32,377 bases of DNA, taken from Propionivibrio sp. GTDB taxonomy: Bacteria; Pseudomonadota; Gammaproteobacteria; Burkholderiales; Rhodocyclaceae. The translations under genes were made by a program, and so were the position numbers. The notes beneath the pieces were generated by a model. The model made no database searches, had not been told where the DNA came from, and saw nothing but the letters and a program-made list of their open reading frames with translations. Positions 1-7,932 of this stretch are shown in pieces. How positions within the stretch are numbered: position 1 is the stretch's first letter; every line of letters begins with the position of its first letter. The DNA is taken from contig JARKPC010000095.1 in NCBI GenBank assembly GCA_029975435.1, positions 1-32,377 on the forward strand. Direction: 5' to 3'.

Positions 1-157
1 CGAAGTACACATGTCGAACATCCACGCGCGGGAAGCCTTCCGCCACCATTCGTGCTTCGCCGAGATCGTCAAGGGCCAGATCTGCGGCATCGGCGTTGAT
101 GCGTACCTGATGGCCTTGCGCGCGGCTGTCTCCGACGTGCAATCGTCGAAGAAGTAA
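1..157 (+). CDS. aroQ: Type II 3-dehydroquinate dehydratase, C-terminal fragment
   Basis: This is the 3' end of a gene cut by the left window edge, with codons in frame from base 2 and a TAA at 155-157. The visible 51 residues contain the family block [17 protein letters not shown]. It carries the histidine and arginine that belong to the type II dehydroquinase active site, and it is followed by a glycine-rich [11 protein letters not shown] segment and a short basic tail. The enzyme interconverts 3-dehydroquinate and 3-dehydroshikimate in the cytosol. An EamA exporter starts 22 bases downstream on the same strand, so the three genes at this end look like one operon. Biosynthetic aroQ in betaproteobacteria usually sits beside accB/accC, so this copy may be a second, catabolic one. 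That last point is inference. Confidence 0.85.
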   Translation, partial: EVHMSNIHAREAFRHHSCFAEIVKGQICGIGVDAYLMALRAAVSDVQSSKK

Positions 158-179
158 GGAGAACGGACGTGGCAGCCCG

Positions 180-1100
180 ATGACTTCGCCGACGAAACAC
201 GGGCTGCTCGATCATCACCTGGCCGGGCGAGGCATTCTAATGGCCCTGCTCGCCACCGTCGCCTATGCCACGGTCGATACCCTGTCGAAGTACCAGGCGC
301 GCGAATATCCGGTCGGGATGATTGTATGGGCGCGCTACGCGGTGCCGCTGGTGCTGCTGCTCGCCGTTTTCCTGCCGCGACGCGGCACGGCGATGTTGCG
401 TACCGCGTTTCCGGCAATCCAGCTGGTGCGCGGTGTCTTGTTGACTGGCGGTACCGTCTTTATCGTTTTAGCCTATCGCGTCATGCCGATCGCCGAGGCA
501 CAGGCGATCAGCTTCATCCATCCGGTGCTGCTGACTATATTGGCGGTGATTTTCCTGCGCGAAAGGGTTTCTCCGCTCGGCTGGGCGGCCGTTCTGCTTG
601 GATTTTCCGGTGTTCTGATCATCGTTCGCCCGGGGGGCGGGCTGTTTACGCCGGCGGCCATTCTGCCGCTGGGATTGGCGCTCTGCTTTTCGTCCTACCA
701 GATTTTTACCCGACGCATTGCCGGCAAGGAGGATTCGCTCAATTCACTGTTCTGCGTGCTCCTCGTGGGCACCGTGGCGATGAGCGCGGCGCTGCCCCTG
801 TCGTGGGTCGATCCGACGCCTAAAGGATTGTTCTTCTTCGCCCTGATCGGGGTAACGTCCGGGATCGGGCATTTTTCCACGATCAAGGCGCTGGAATTCG
901 CTCCGGCGTCGCTGCTGGCGCCTTTTGCGTATATCCAGCTCCTGTGGGTCAGCATTCTCGGCGTGCTGGTGTTCGGTGATTTCCCGGATGCCGTGACACT
1001 CATCGGCATGGGCGTTGTGGTCGCCGGAGGGTTGCTGGTCGCGGCGTCGCGTCGCCGGCAGGGGAGAAGCGCCAGGGAAGAAATCGTGACTGCAGAATAG
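180..1100 (+). CDS. EamA/DMT-family transporter
   Basis: The 306-residue protein is predicted to be an inner-membrane carrier of the drug/metabolite transporter superfamily with about ten membrane segments. It shows the usual two-fold EamA repeat: a first half with TVDTLSKY and RGVLLTGGTVF-type segments, and a second half from about residue 160. Each repeat ends in a conserved E-x2-S/P stretch (FLRERVSPLGW near residue 125). The substrate cannot be read from sequence; members export amino acids, nucleosides or other metabolites. The ATG at 180 is preceded by a distant AAGGAG (156-161). An in-frame ATG at 240, immediately before the first hydrophobic segment, is a weaker alternative. It lies between aroQ and an AEC carrier, all in the same direction. 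Confidence 0.85.
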   Translation: MTSPTKHGLLDHHLAGRGILMALLATVAYATVDTLSKYQAREYPVGMIVWARYAVPLVLLLAVFLPRRGTAMLRTAFPAIQLVRGVLLTGGTVFIVLAYRVMPIAEAQAISFIHPVLLTILAVIFLRERVSPLGWAAVLLGFSGVLIIVRPGGGLFTPAAILPLGLALCFSSYQIFTRRIAGKEDSLNSLFCVLLVGTVAMSAALPLSWVDPTPKGLFFFALIGVTSGIGHFSTIKALEFAPASLLAPFAYIQLLWVSILGVLVFGDFPDAVTLIGMGVVVAGGLLVAASRRRQGRSAREEIVTAE

Positions 1101-1108
1101 GCTTCAAA

Positions 1109-1984
1109 ATGTTCTACCGCATCCTCAGCATTGTCTTTCCTCTCTTCTCCGTCGTGATGGCCGGCTTCCTCTATGCCCGGAAGCGCAACCCGGACATGAC
1201 GGCGGCCAACCGGATGAACATTGAGATCTTCATGCCGGCGCTGATTTTCGCCGCACTGGCGGGAAAGTCGTTCAACCTGGCCGACAACGTCCCGATCGCA
1301 CTCGGCGCGGCGGTGGTGGTGGCCGGTTCGGGGTTGCTCGCGTGGCCGCTGGCGCGTCCGCTGGGCATCGATACGCGGGCGTTGATGTCGACGGCGATGT
1401 TCAACAACGTCGGCAACATGGGCCTGCCGCTCATGTTGTTCACTTTCGGCGATCAGGCACTCGGTGCCGCCGTCGTCCTGATGTTGATCCTTACGGTGCT
1501 GCAGTTCGGCTTGTCGTCCTGGTTGCTCGGCGGACGTTTCTCTCTGCACGCAATCTGGCGCGAGCCGTTTCTCCTGGCCGCGGCGGCAGGCGTGGCGGTT
1601 AGCCTGACGGGCGTGACGCTATGGCCCCCGCTGATGGCCGCCACCCGGTTGCTCGGCGACATCTCACTCGGCCTGATGATCTTTTCGCTCGGCGTGCGCC
1701 TGGCGTCGACACGTGTCGGGTCGATGCTTGGGATCGGAGTCGCCGGCGCCATCGTGACGCCGGTCACGGGCATGCTGATGGTGTGGGTCTATGGCGCGTT
1801 GGCCGGGCTGAACAAGCACGACATGGATATTCTGTTTCTGTTCGGGGCGTTGCCGCCGGCCGTATCCTGCTTCATCTTCGCCGACCGCTACCGGCGCGAG
1901 CCGGAAAAGGTGGCGGCGATCGTCATGATCGGCAACGCCTCGGCGCTTTTCTTCATTCCCTTCGCCCTGGCGCTGCGGCTTTGA
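1109..1984 (+). CDS. AEC-family (auxin efflux carrier-type) transporter
   Basis: The 291-residue, very hydrophobic protein is predicted to have ten membrane segments in two inverted halves. The NVGNMGLPL segment near residue 100 is the hallmark crossover region of the AEC family, and a matching late segment (GALPPAVSCFIFADRY, near 250) is also present. Bacterial members transport malate, malonate or other organic acids, but the substrate here is not known. It starts eight bases after the EamA gene and so is probably in the same transcript. Its TGA (1982-1984) directly abuts the TAG of the convergent VTT gene with no spacer. No clear ribosome-binding site precedes the start, which suggests translational coupling. 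Confidence 0.85.
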   Translation: MFYRILSIVFPLFSVVMAGFLYARKRNPDMTAANRMNIEIFMPALIFAALAGKSFNLADNVPIALGAAVVVAGSGLLAWPLARPLGIDTRALMSTAMFNNVGNMGLPLMLFTFGDQALGAAVVLMLILTVLQFGLSSWLLGGRFSLHAIWREPFLLAAAAGVAVSLTGVTLWPPLMAATRLLGDISLGLMIFSLGVRLASTRVGSMLGIGVAGAIVTPVTGMLMVWVYGALAGLNKHDMDILFLFGALPPAVSCFIFADRYRREPEKVAAIVMIGNASALFFIPFALALRL

Positions 1985-2725
1985 CTACCTGAGACCGCGG
2001 GAACGCTGTCTCCTGGTCCAGACAAACAGGCCGACCAGCAGGATGCCGGCGCCGCCGATCTGCAGCGCCCCGGCCCACGGCACATCCTTGGCGATGCCGC
2101 TGCCGATGATGACGGCGACGATCCCTTGGGGCAGGAACCCGATCAGCGACCCGACGAGGAATGCCCTGTTGCCGGCGTGACTCAAGGACAGTCCGAAATT
2201 GATGATGGCGTTGCTGACTGGAAGCATGCGCATCAGGGCGACTGAGGCGACTGTCGGCTCGGCATGAGCGATACGGTTGAAGAAGCGGCGTTTCCCGAAG
2301 TGCTCGACCAGCCAGTCGCGGCTGCACCACCGCGCGATGCGAAAGGCGGCAAAGGATCCGATCACGCTGCTGCACAATGACCAGAACAGCCCTTCCCAAA
2401 AGCCGAAAGCGAAGCCGCCCAGCGCGTAGAACAGCAGGCGGGGAACTCCGACTGCCGTGAGCACGGTGCTGATGACGACGAAGTAGATTTCACCGCGGAA
2501 ATCCTCGGTGTTGAAAATGCCGGCCAGGGTGTCCCAGTCGCGAATCTGTTTGCCGACGGGGGTCGCGTTGAAGACGTAGAGGAGTATCGCCCCGACGCAC
2601 AGGAGGATGAGTAACTTGCGCGAGGTGTTGGTGGCAACCTGCTCCAGGTCGGGGATTGGCGCATCGGCGAGTGTTGCGTCCTCGGGCAGTTCGTCGTCGC
2701 TGTCCCTGGAGGGAATCGGATTCAT
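1985..2725 (-). CDS. VTT-domain (TVP38/TMEM64, SNARE-associated) membrane protein
   Basis: The 246-residue protein has an acidic cytosolic N-terminus (about 35 residues), one membrane segment near 38-55, and then a VTT/DedA-like core. The core shows the family pattern GVPRLLFYALGGFAFG near residue 98 and a MRMLPVSNAIINFGLS block near 165-180, where the arginine/proline motif of this superfamily lies. DedA/VTT relatives are lipid scramblases or polyprenyl-phosphate recyclers. Its ATG overlaps the TGA of the upstream GT2 gene (ATGA at 2722-2725), so the two products are probably made together and may cooperate. The role as a flippase for the GT2's lipid-linked sugar is inference. The last residues are strongly basic (RRQRSR). 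Confidence 0.85.
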   Translation of the reverse strand: MNPIPSRDSDDELPEDATLADAPIPDLEQVATNTSRKLLILLCVGAILLYVFNATPVGKQIRDWDTLAGIFNTEDFRGEIYFVVISTVLTAVGVPRLLFYALGGFAFGFWEGLFWSLCSSVIGSFAAFRIARWCSRDWLVEHFGKRRFFNRIAHAEPTVASVALMRMLPVSNAIINFGLSLSHAGNRAFLVGSLIGFLPQGIVAVIIGSGIAKDVPWAGALQIGGAGILLVGLFVWTRRQRSRGLR

Positions 2726-3480
2726 TTTTCTGGAGGAGCGAGACGGTCAGACCTGACGGCGCGTGCGAGATACCAGCGGATGCCGAAACAGTCCCTGATG
2801 CCGCGCCAGAGACGGTTGTGCACGCCGTACTTGGAGGTGCCGCGCAGGCGTTCGCGGTGGTTGACGGTGCGTTCCACGACGGTGAATCCCTGGCCGCGCA
2901 GGAGAGTGGGCATGAAGCGGTGCATGCCGTTGAACACGGGTATTTCGCGCAACGCTGTCCGGCGCACGACGCGGATGCCGCAGCCGCTGTCGCTGACCTG
3001 ATCGCCAGTGATCCAGTTGCGGTAGCCGTTGGCGACCCGGGACGAAAAACGGCGAATGAAGGTGTCCTGCCGTTTGCGCCGGACGCCGGTAACGCAATCG
3101 ACGTTTTCCGCCACCGCCTGTTCCAGCATGGCGGGCAGATCGGCCGGGTCGTTCTGCCCGTCACCATCCAGCGTTCCCACCCATTCGCCCCGCGCTGCCT
3201 GGAAGCCGCTGGCCACGGCAGCGCTCTGCCCGCAATTGACGCGGTGGAACACGCCGCGGACGCAGGGGTGTCCGAAGTCCTTGATGAGTCGGGCGGTCGA
3301 ATCGGTACTCGCGTCGTCGACCAGGATCAGCTCGAATCCGCCGGGAAGGTTCTCCAGGGCGGCGACGATTTCCCTGGCCAGCGGGAGGACGTTTTCTTCC
3401 TCGTTGTATGCCGGAACGACCACGGAAAGGCGTGGCGGGATTTCTCCAGAGGGGATGTTCATGTCGGGTGTTGTCATCAT
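2722..3480 (-). CDS. GT2-family polyprenyl-phosphate-type glycosyltransferase
   Basis: The 252-residue GT-A enzyme resembles the catalytic domain of dolichol-phosphate mannose synthase and ArnC-type enzymes. Visible motifs are the nucleotide-binding VVVPAYNEEEN (20-30), VDDASTDST (54-62), the metal-binding DGDGQ (105-109) and a DSGCGIR segment (164-170). Family members move a sugar from a nucleotide donor to a polyprenyl phosphate at the cytosolic face. Unlike ArnC or GtrB, no C-terminal pair of membrane helices is present. The membrane part may be supplied by the overlapping VTT gene. A UDP-glucuronate epimerase and msbA lie upstream in the same direction. The sugar donor cannot be decided from sequence; GalA, GlcNAc and mannose are all possible. 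A second ATG lies one codon downstream of the chosen start. Confidence 0.85.
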   Translation of the reverse strand: MMTTPDMNIPSGEIPPRLSVVVPAYNEEENVLPLAREIVAALENLPGGFELILVDDASTDSTARLIKDFGHPCVRGVFHRVNCGQSAAVASGFQAARGEWVGTLDGDGQNDPADLPAMLEQAVAENVDCVTGVRRKRQDTFIRRFSSRVANGYRNWITGDQVSDSGCGIRVVRRTALREIPVFNGMHRFMPTLLRGQGFTVVERTVNHRERLRGTSKYGVHNRLWRGIRDCFGIRWYLARAVRSDRLAPPEK

Positions 3481-3540
3481 TGGGCTTTGTAGTTGTCGTC
3501 GGATTGGCCGCAGGTTAACGCGGGTAACAAACCGTGCATT

Positions 3541-4548
3541 CTACCGGGAGACGTATTGGCGGAACCATGTGGCCCAACTGGCGATACCGTCGGTCAACGA
3601 AGTTCGCGGTTCGAAGCCGGTGTCGCGGCGCAAATCGGCGACGTCGGCATAGGTGGCCAGCACGTCGCCAGCCTGCATGGGCAGGAAGTTCTTCTTCGCT
3701 TGCCGGCCCAGTGCTTTTTCGATGGTTTCGATGAACGTCATCAGTTCCACGGGCTGGTGGTTGCCGATGTTGTAAACCCTGTATGGGGCACGGCTGCTGC
3801 CGGCGTCCGGATTACCGCTGTCGAAGTCCGGGTTGGGTGTGGCGACATGGTCGAGAACGCGTATCGTGCCTTCGGCGATGTCGTCGATGAACGTGAAATC
3901 CCGGCGCATCTGTCCATGGTTGAAAATGTCGATCGGCCGGCCTTCGAGGATGGCGCTGGAAAACAGCCAGGGTGACATGTCGGGGCGTCCCCATGGGCCA
4001 TAGACGGTGAAGTAACGCAGCCCGGTCGTAGGCAGTCCGTAGAGGTGGCTGTAGCTGTGCGCCATCAGTTCGTTCGATTTCTTTGTGGCGGCGTAGAGGC
4101 TGACGGGGTGGTTGACCTCGTCGTGCACGGAGAAGGGCATCCGGGTGTTGGCCCCGTAAACGCTCGAACTGCTGGCGTAGACGAGGTGCTGCACCCGGTT
4201 GTGGCGGCAGCCTTCGAGGATGTTGGCGAAACCCACCAGATTGCTCTGGATGTAGGCCTGCGGATTGCTCAGCGAATAGCGTACCCCGGCCTGTGCCGCC
4301 AGATGCACGACTCGATCGAAGTGTTCGGCAGCAAAGAATGCAGCGAGCGCCGGGGCATCGGCGATGTCCAGGCGCGCGAAGCGGAAACCTGCGTAGGGTG
4401 CCAGGTTCTCCAGCCGGGCCAGCTTGAGTTTCGGATCGTAGTAATCGTTGAGATTGTCGATGCCGATTACTTCATCGCCGCGATCAAGCAAACGGCGCGC
4501 AACGTGCATGCCAATAAAGCCGGCCGCGCCGGTGACCAGGATCTTCAT
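3541..4548 (-). CDS. UDP-glucuronate 4-epimerase-type NAD-dependent epimerase
   Basis: The 335-residue short-chain dehydrogenase/epimerase has the NAD-binding TGAAGFIG motif (6-13), an SSSSVYG block (126-132) and the catalytic Y152-x3-K156 pair (YAATK). The segments DNLNDYYDPKLK (31-42) and AGVRYSLSNPQAYI (87-100) are typical of the GalE branch that converts UDP-glucuronate to UDP-galacturonate (CapI/LpsL/WbpP-like). The product would be a donor for core or lipid A sugars. Its ATG overlaps the TGA of msbA (4545-4548), so it should be cotranslated with the lipid A exporter. A GT2 that may use its product lies 60 bases downstream. A UDP-GlcNAc 4-epimerase is possible, but the motifs favour GlcA. 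Confidence 0.85.
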   Translation of the reverse strand: MKILVTGAAGFIGMHVARRLLDRGDEVIGIDNLNDYYDPKLKLARLENLAPYAGFRFARLDIADAPALAAFFAAEHFDRVVHLAAQAGVRYSLSNPQAYIQSNLVGFANILEGCRHNRVQHLVYASSSSVYGANTRMPFSVHDEVNHPVSLYAATKKSNELMAHSYSHLYGLPTTGLRYFTVYGPWGRPDMSPWLFSSAILEGRPIDIFNHGQMRRDFTFIDDIAEGTIRVLDHVATPNPDFDSGNPDAGSSRAPYRVYNIGNHQPVELMTFIETIEKALGRQAKKNFLPMQAGDVLATYADVADLRRDTGFEPRTSLTDGIASWATWFRQYVSR

Positions 4549-6404
4549 GTCAGTGTCCCATGCGAACCAGGAGAGTTGAGTGAACTCGAGGCATGCGGCA
4601 ACGCAGCTTCGCTGCCTTCTTCATCCTCGTTGAACTGTACGGCATGCAGGCGCGCGTAGTAGCCGTTCAGGGCCAGCAGTTCGGCGTGGGTACCGCGTTC
4701 GACGATCCTCCCCTGATCCATGACCATGATCACGTCGGCTTTCTCGATGGTCGACAGGCGATGGGCGATGACCAGTGTCGTGCGGTTCTTCATGACGTGG
4801 TCAAGCGCCTTTTGTATGTGGCGCTCGGATTCGGTGTCGAGCGCCGACGTCGCTTCGTCGAAGATAAGGATGGGAGCATCCTTGAGAATGGCGCGAGCGA
4901 TCGCCAGGCGCTGGCGCTGGCCGCCCGAGAGCAGCACGCCGTTTTCTCCGACCAGCGTGTCGTAGCCTTCGGGGAGCTTTTCGACGAATTCCCTGGCGTA
5001 GGCCGCCTCGGCGGCCTTTTCAATTTCGGACCGGGGGGCTCCCGCCAGGTCGCCATAGGCAATGTTGTTGGCCACCGTGTCGTTGAACAGGGATGTCTGC
5101 TGCGTGACCAGCGCGATATGGCGTCGCAGGTTGCGCAGCGTGAAGTCCTCGACGTCGACGCCATCGACGAGGATGTGCCCGTGCTCATGGTGGTAGAAGC
5201 GGGGAATCAGGCTGGCCAGCGTCGATTTGCCGCTGCCGGAGCGACCGACCAGAGCGATCATCTGCCCTGGTTCGATGGTGAAGCTGATGTCGTCCAGCAC
5301 CTTCTGCGCACTGCCCGGGTAGCTGAACGACAGGTTGCGCACTTCGATCCTGCCCGCTACGCGATCGCGTTCCACCGTGCCGTTGTCTGATTCCGGTTTT
5401 TCGTCGAGTTGCGAAAAGATGCTTTCGGCGCCGGCCAGCCCTTTCTGGATGGTCGCGCTGACTTCGGAGAGCTGCCGGATCGGTTTGGGCATCATCCCCG
5501 CCGCCGTGATGTAGGCGACGAGATCGCCGGCCGATGCGTCGCCGCGCAACAGCAGGACCAGGAAAAGCACGACCGACATGGTGGTGAACGTGGTCAGCTG
5601 CAGCGCCGGGGTAAATATCGCTGACGTCCGGGACATGCGCAATTGCTTGTTGGTGTTGGCCTCGCTGGATGCACGGAAGCGGGCCGCTTCGTAGTCCTCG
5701 CCCCCGAAACTGCGGACCACCCGGTAACCCTGGATGGTTTCCGAGGCGATGTGCGTGAGGTCGCCCATCGCCGACTGGATCTTCTTGCTCTGCTTGCGGA
5801 ATTTGCGGCTGGCGCTGCCAACCATCACTCCGATCACCGGCAGGATGGCGACCATGACCAGCGTCAGCTTCCAGTTCATCCACAGCAGGTAACCCAGCAG
5901 GAAAACGACCGTGAGTCCTTCCCGGATGACTATCTTGATGGCGTCAGTCGCGGCACCCGTGACCATCGTCACGTTGAAGGTTATGCGCGAAATCAGGTGC
6001 CCGGAATTGTTCTGGTCGAAATAGGAATTGGGCAGGTGCAACAGGCTCTGGAAAAGAGCCAGCCGCAGGTCGTGAATCAATCCGAGCGAAACCTTGGCGA
6101 GGAAATAGTTGCCGAGGAAGGAGCCGATGCCCTGCCAGAAAACGATCAGTACCAGCATCAGCGGCACGCCATAGGCGAGATCGAGTTTTCCAACGATCGG
6201 GACGCCATGGAAAGTCGACGCGCCGGGGGTGGTCAGCCCGTCGACGAAAAACTTCAGGACGCTCGCTTCCATTGGCTGGGCCGAGGCGAAGATGATGAAT
6301 CCGGCCAGACTGGTGACGAACAGGCCGATGAACGGGCGCAGATAGCCAAGGAGCCGGAAGTAAATCTTCAGGGACGAAAGGGAATGTTCGCCAGGATGTG
6401 GCAT
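4545..6404 (-). CDS. msbA: Lipid A/LPS flippase MsbA (ABC exporter)
   Basis: This half-transporter has six predicted membrane helices (about residues 20-320) fused to one nucleotide-binding domain. The NBD shows Walker A GRSGSGKST (387-395), the ABC signature LSGGQ (492-496), Walker B LIFDEA (513-518) and a late switch histidine in IAHRLST (546-552). It flips core-lipid A across the inner membrane. I chose the ATG at 6404 (619 residues) because the sequence after it matches the family N-terminus; a further upstream in-frame start at 6461 would add 19 unrelated residues. The protein carries an unusual acidic and serine-rich tail of about 30 residues beyond the usual end. It overlaps the epimerase start by four bases. 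Confidence 0.95.
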   Translation of the reverse strand: MPHPGEHSLSSLKIYFRLLGYLRPFIGLFVTSLAGFIIFASAQPMEASVLKFFVDGLTTPGASTFHGVPIVGKLDLAYGVPLMLVLIVFWQGIGSFLGNYFLAKVSLGLIHDLRLALFQSLLHLPNSYFDQNNSGHLISRITFNVTMVTGAATDAIKIVIREGLTVVFLLGYLLWMNWKLTLVMVAILPVIGVMVGSASRKFRKQSKKIQSAMGDLTHIASETIQGYRVVRSFGGEDYEAARFRASSEANTNKQLRMSRTSAIFTPALQLTTFTTMSVVLFLVLLLRGDASAGDLVAYITAAGMMPKPIRQLSEVSATIQKGLAGAESIFSQLDEKPESDNGTVERDRVAGRIEVRNLSFSYPGSAQKVLDDISFTIEPGQMIALVGRSGSGKSTLASLIPRFYHHEHGHILVDGVDVEDFTLRNLRRHIALVTQQTSLFNDTVANNIAYGDLAGAPRSEIEKAAEAAYAREFVEKLPEGYDTLVGENGVLLSGGQRQRLAIARAILKDAPILIFDEATSALDTESERHIQKALDHVMKNRTTLVIAHRLSTIEKADVIMVMDQGRIVERGTHAELLALNGYYARLHAVQFNEDEEGSEAALPHASSSLNSPGSHGTLT

Positions 6405-6519
6405 CGCCGAATATTCTAGTGAGCGGGTGTGGCTGCGGAGTTTAGCATGGGCATCATCCACCGGGCGGAAAGCCAGGACGGGTCTTGCGGCCAGAAATAT
6501 GTCTCCGCGGCAATTCTGG

Positions 6520-7932
6520 TCAGGACAGAAAGTCTTTCGTCAAGCGGACATGGAACAATTCACTTGAGCGAACGGCTTTGCGGAAGAACTCGTTTTCGCC
6601 CGTCTGCGGCCACTGGCGACCGGCGAGAAGTTCCTGGATACTCCGCCGGATCCTCTTCTTGAGAGGGATTCGCGGCATCAGGTCGTGATGCATGGCCAGC
6701 GCCATGGCCTTGTCGATCTGCATCTCGGGGGGCAGGCGCAGGCTCCAGAAGGCTTCCCGTTCGTCTGCGTTGAACACCGGCGGCAGCGTTATGCCCTCTC
6801 CCGCCGGACCCATCGGCCAGCGGTCATTGTCGTGAAGATGGTTGGCGTAGAACAGGACCGCTTCGAATTTCCATTGGCTGCGTTTCGCGGCTTCCTTCAG
6901 GGCCTGGGTCGTCGCGACGTGATCCGGATGCGGGTCGATGCGGGGATGAGGGGTGATTACCGCCTCGGGGTGGAAATCATCGAGCAGGAAAGCGAGGTCG
7001 GCGATCAGGTTGTTCCAGGTCGGTGATCCATCGCCGTCCGAGGGCAGCCGGCGCTTGTTCCACCCCCTGACTTCGCGGATGTCAGAATTCCCCGAAATAC
7101 GGGAGCCGAGCGGCGAATCGGGTTGTTTGCGCATGCCGGCCAGTTGCATTCCATAGTAGCCAAGCTGCAGGCAGTTCTCCGGGGCCACTCCTCCCCACAG
7201 GGGGATTGCGATGCTGTCCCAGGCGCGCAGACGTCCTTTCAGCTGCGCGCAGCTTGGCAGATCGAGTCCGAGCTTCAGGTAGTCCTCGGCTTCCGTTTCT
7301 CCCTGAGTCAGGGTGACGATCAGCACGTCGTGTGTGTGGCGATACACGCCAAAGGCCGCCAATTCCGCGTCGTCGGCATGCGGCGCAAGGATCATCAGTC
7401 TTTTTCGAGTGAAATCGGCGTTGCGGAAAGCGGTCAACCGCAGCTCCCCGTTGATCCTGCAATAACGGGCCTTGAAGGTTAGTTCTCGATCGGCAAGCGC
7501 TTGGGCGTGCTTGCTGAGATCGATGAAGCGCCTCCCCTTGGCGGCATGCTCGAAATCAAAACGCTCCCCGCCAATGATGACGTGCGGGTCGAGGAAGCGG
7601 CTTCGCCAATCGGAAATGATTCGAAGTTCCAGAATATACGTGTCGCCGGAAGGCAACTGGCCGTTCAGTGACAACTGGCCATCGCGCAGTAACAAATCGA
7701 CCGACGGAGCATCGCCGAAGTCATAGCGATAATCCGCGTCGGCCGGATAAAAGAAATGGTCGGAAAACCATGCCTCGTGGGCTATCCAGCCGAGAAACGC
7801 CAGCGGAATGGGAATCCACCAGGTGATTCCGATCCCGGCAATGAGGAACAGGCCGGCTCCAATTCCCAGCGCCAGCCGCTTTTTTCGACGAAACTGCTTG
7901 AGAAGTTCCTGTTTTCCGCGTGTCATGGTCAT
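6520..7932 (-). CDS. dnpA: PIG-L family deacetylase, DnpA-like
   Basis: This 470-residue protein has a basic N-terminus, one or two membrane segments (about 22-55), a beta-rich region and then a PIG-L/LmbE deacetylase domain. The zinc-site motif appears as PHADDAE (184-190) instead of the usual HPDDE, and the second motif HPDH is at about 335-338. Family members remove N-acetyl groups from sugars. It lies between msbA and a mig-14 gene, as does P. aeruginosa dnpA (PA5002), which has been linked to fluoroquinolone tolerance (established knowledge, recalled). Its substrate is unknown; an amino sugar of the LPS core is the natural guess. The ATG at 7932 overlaps the TGA of the upstream gene (7929-7931); a second ATG at 7926 is also possible. 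Confidence 0.85.
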   Translation of the reverse strand: MTMTRGKQELLKQFRRKKRLALGIGAGLFLIAGIGITWWIPIPLAFLGWIAHEAWFSDHFFYPADADYRYDFGDAPSVDLLLRDGQLSLNGQLPSGDTYILELRIISDWRSRFLDPHVIIGGERFDFEHAAKGRRFIDLSKHAQALADRELTFKARYCRINGELRLTAFRNADFTRKRLMILAPHADDAELAAFGVYRHTHDVLIVTLTQGETEAEDYLKLGLDLPSCAQLKGRLRAWDSIAIPLWGGVAPENCLQLGYYGMQLAGMRKQPDSPLGSRISGNSDIREVRGWNKRRLPSDGDGSPTWNNLIADLAFLLDDFHPEAVITPHPRIDPHPDHVATTQALKEAAKRSQWKFEAVLFYANHLHDNDRWPMGPAGEGITLPPVFNADEREAFWSLRLPPEMQIDKAMALAMHHDLMPRIPLKKRIRRSIQELLAGRQWPQTGENEFFRKAVRSSELFHVRLTKDFLS

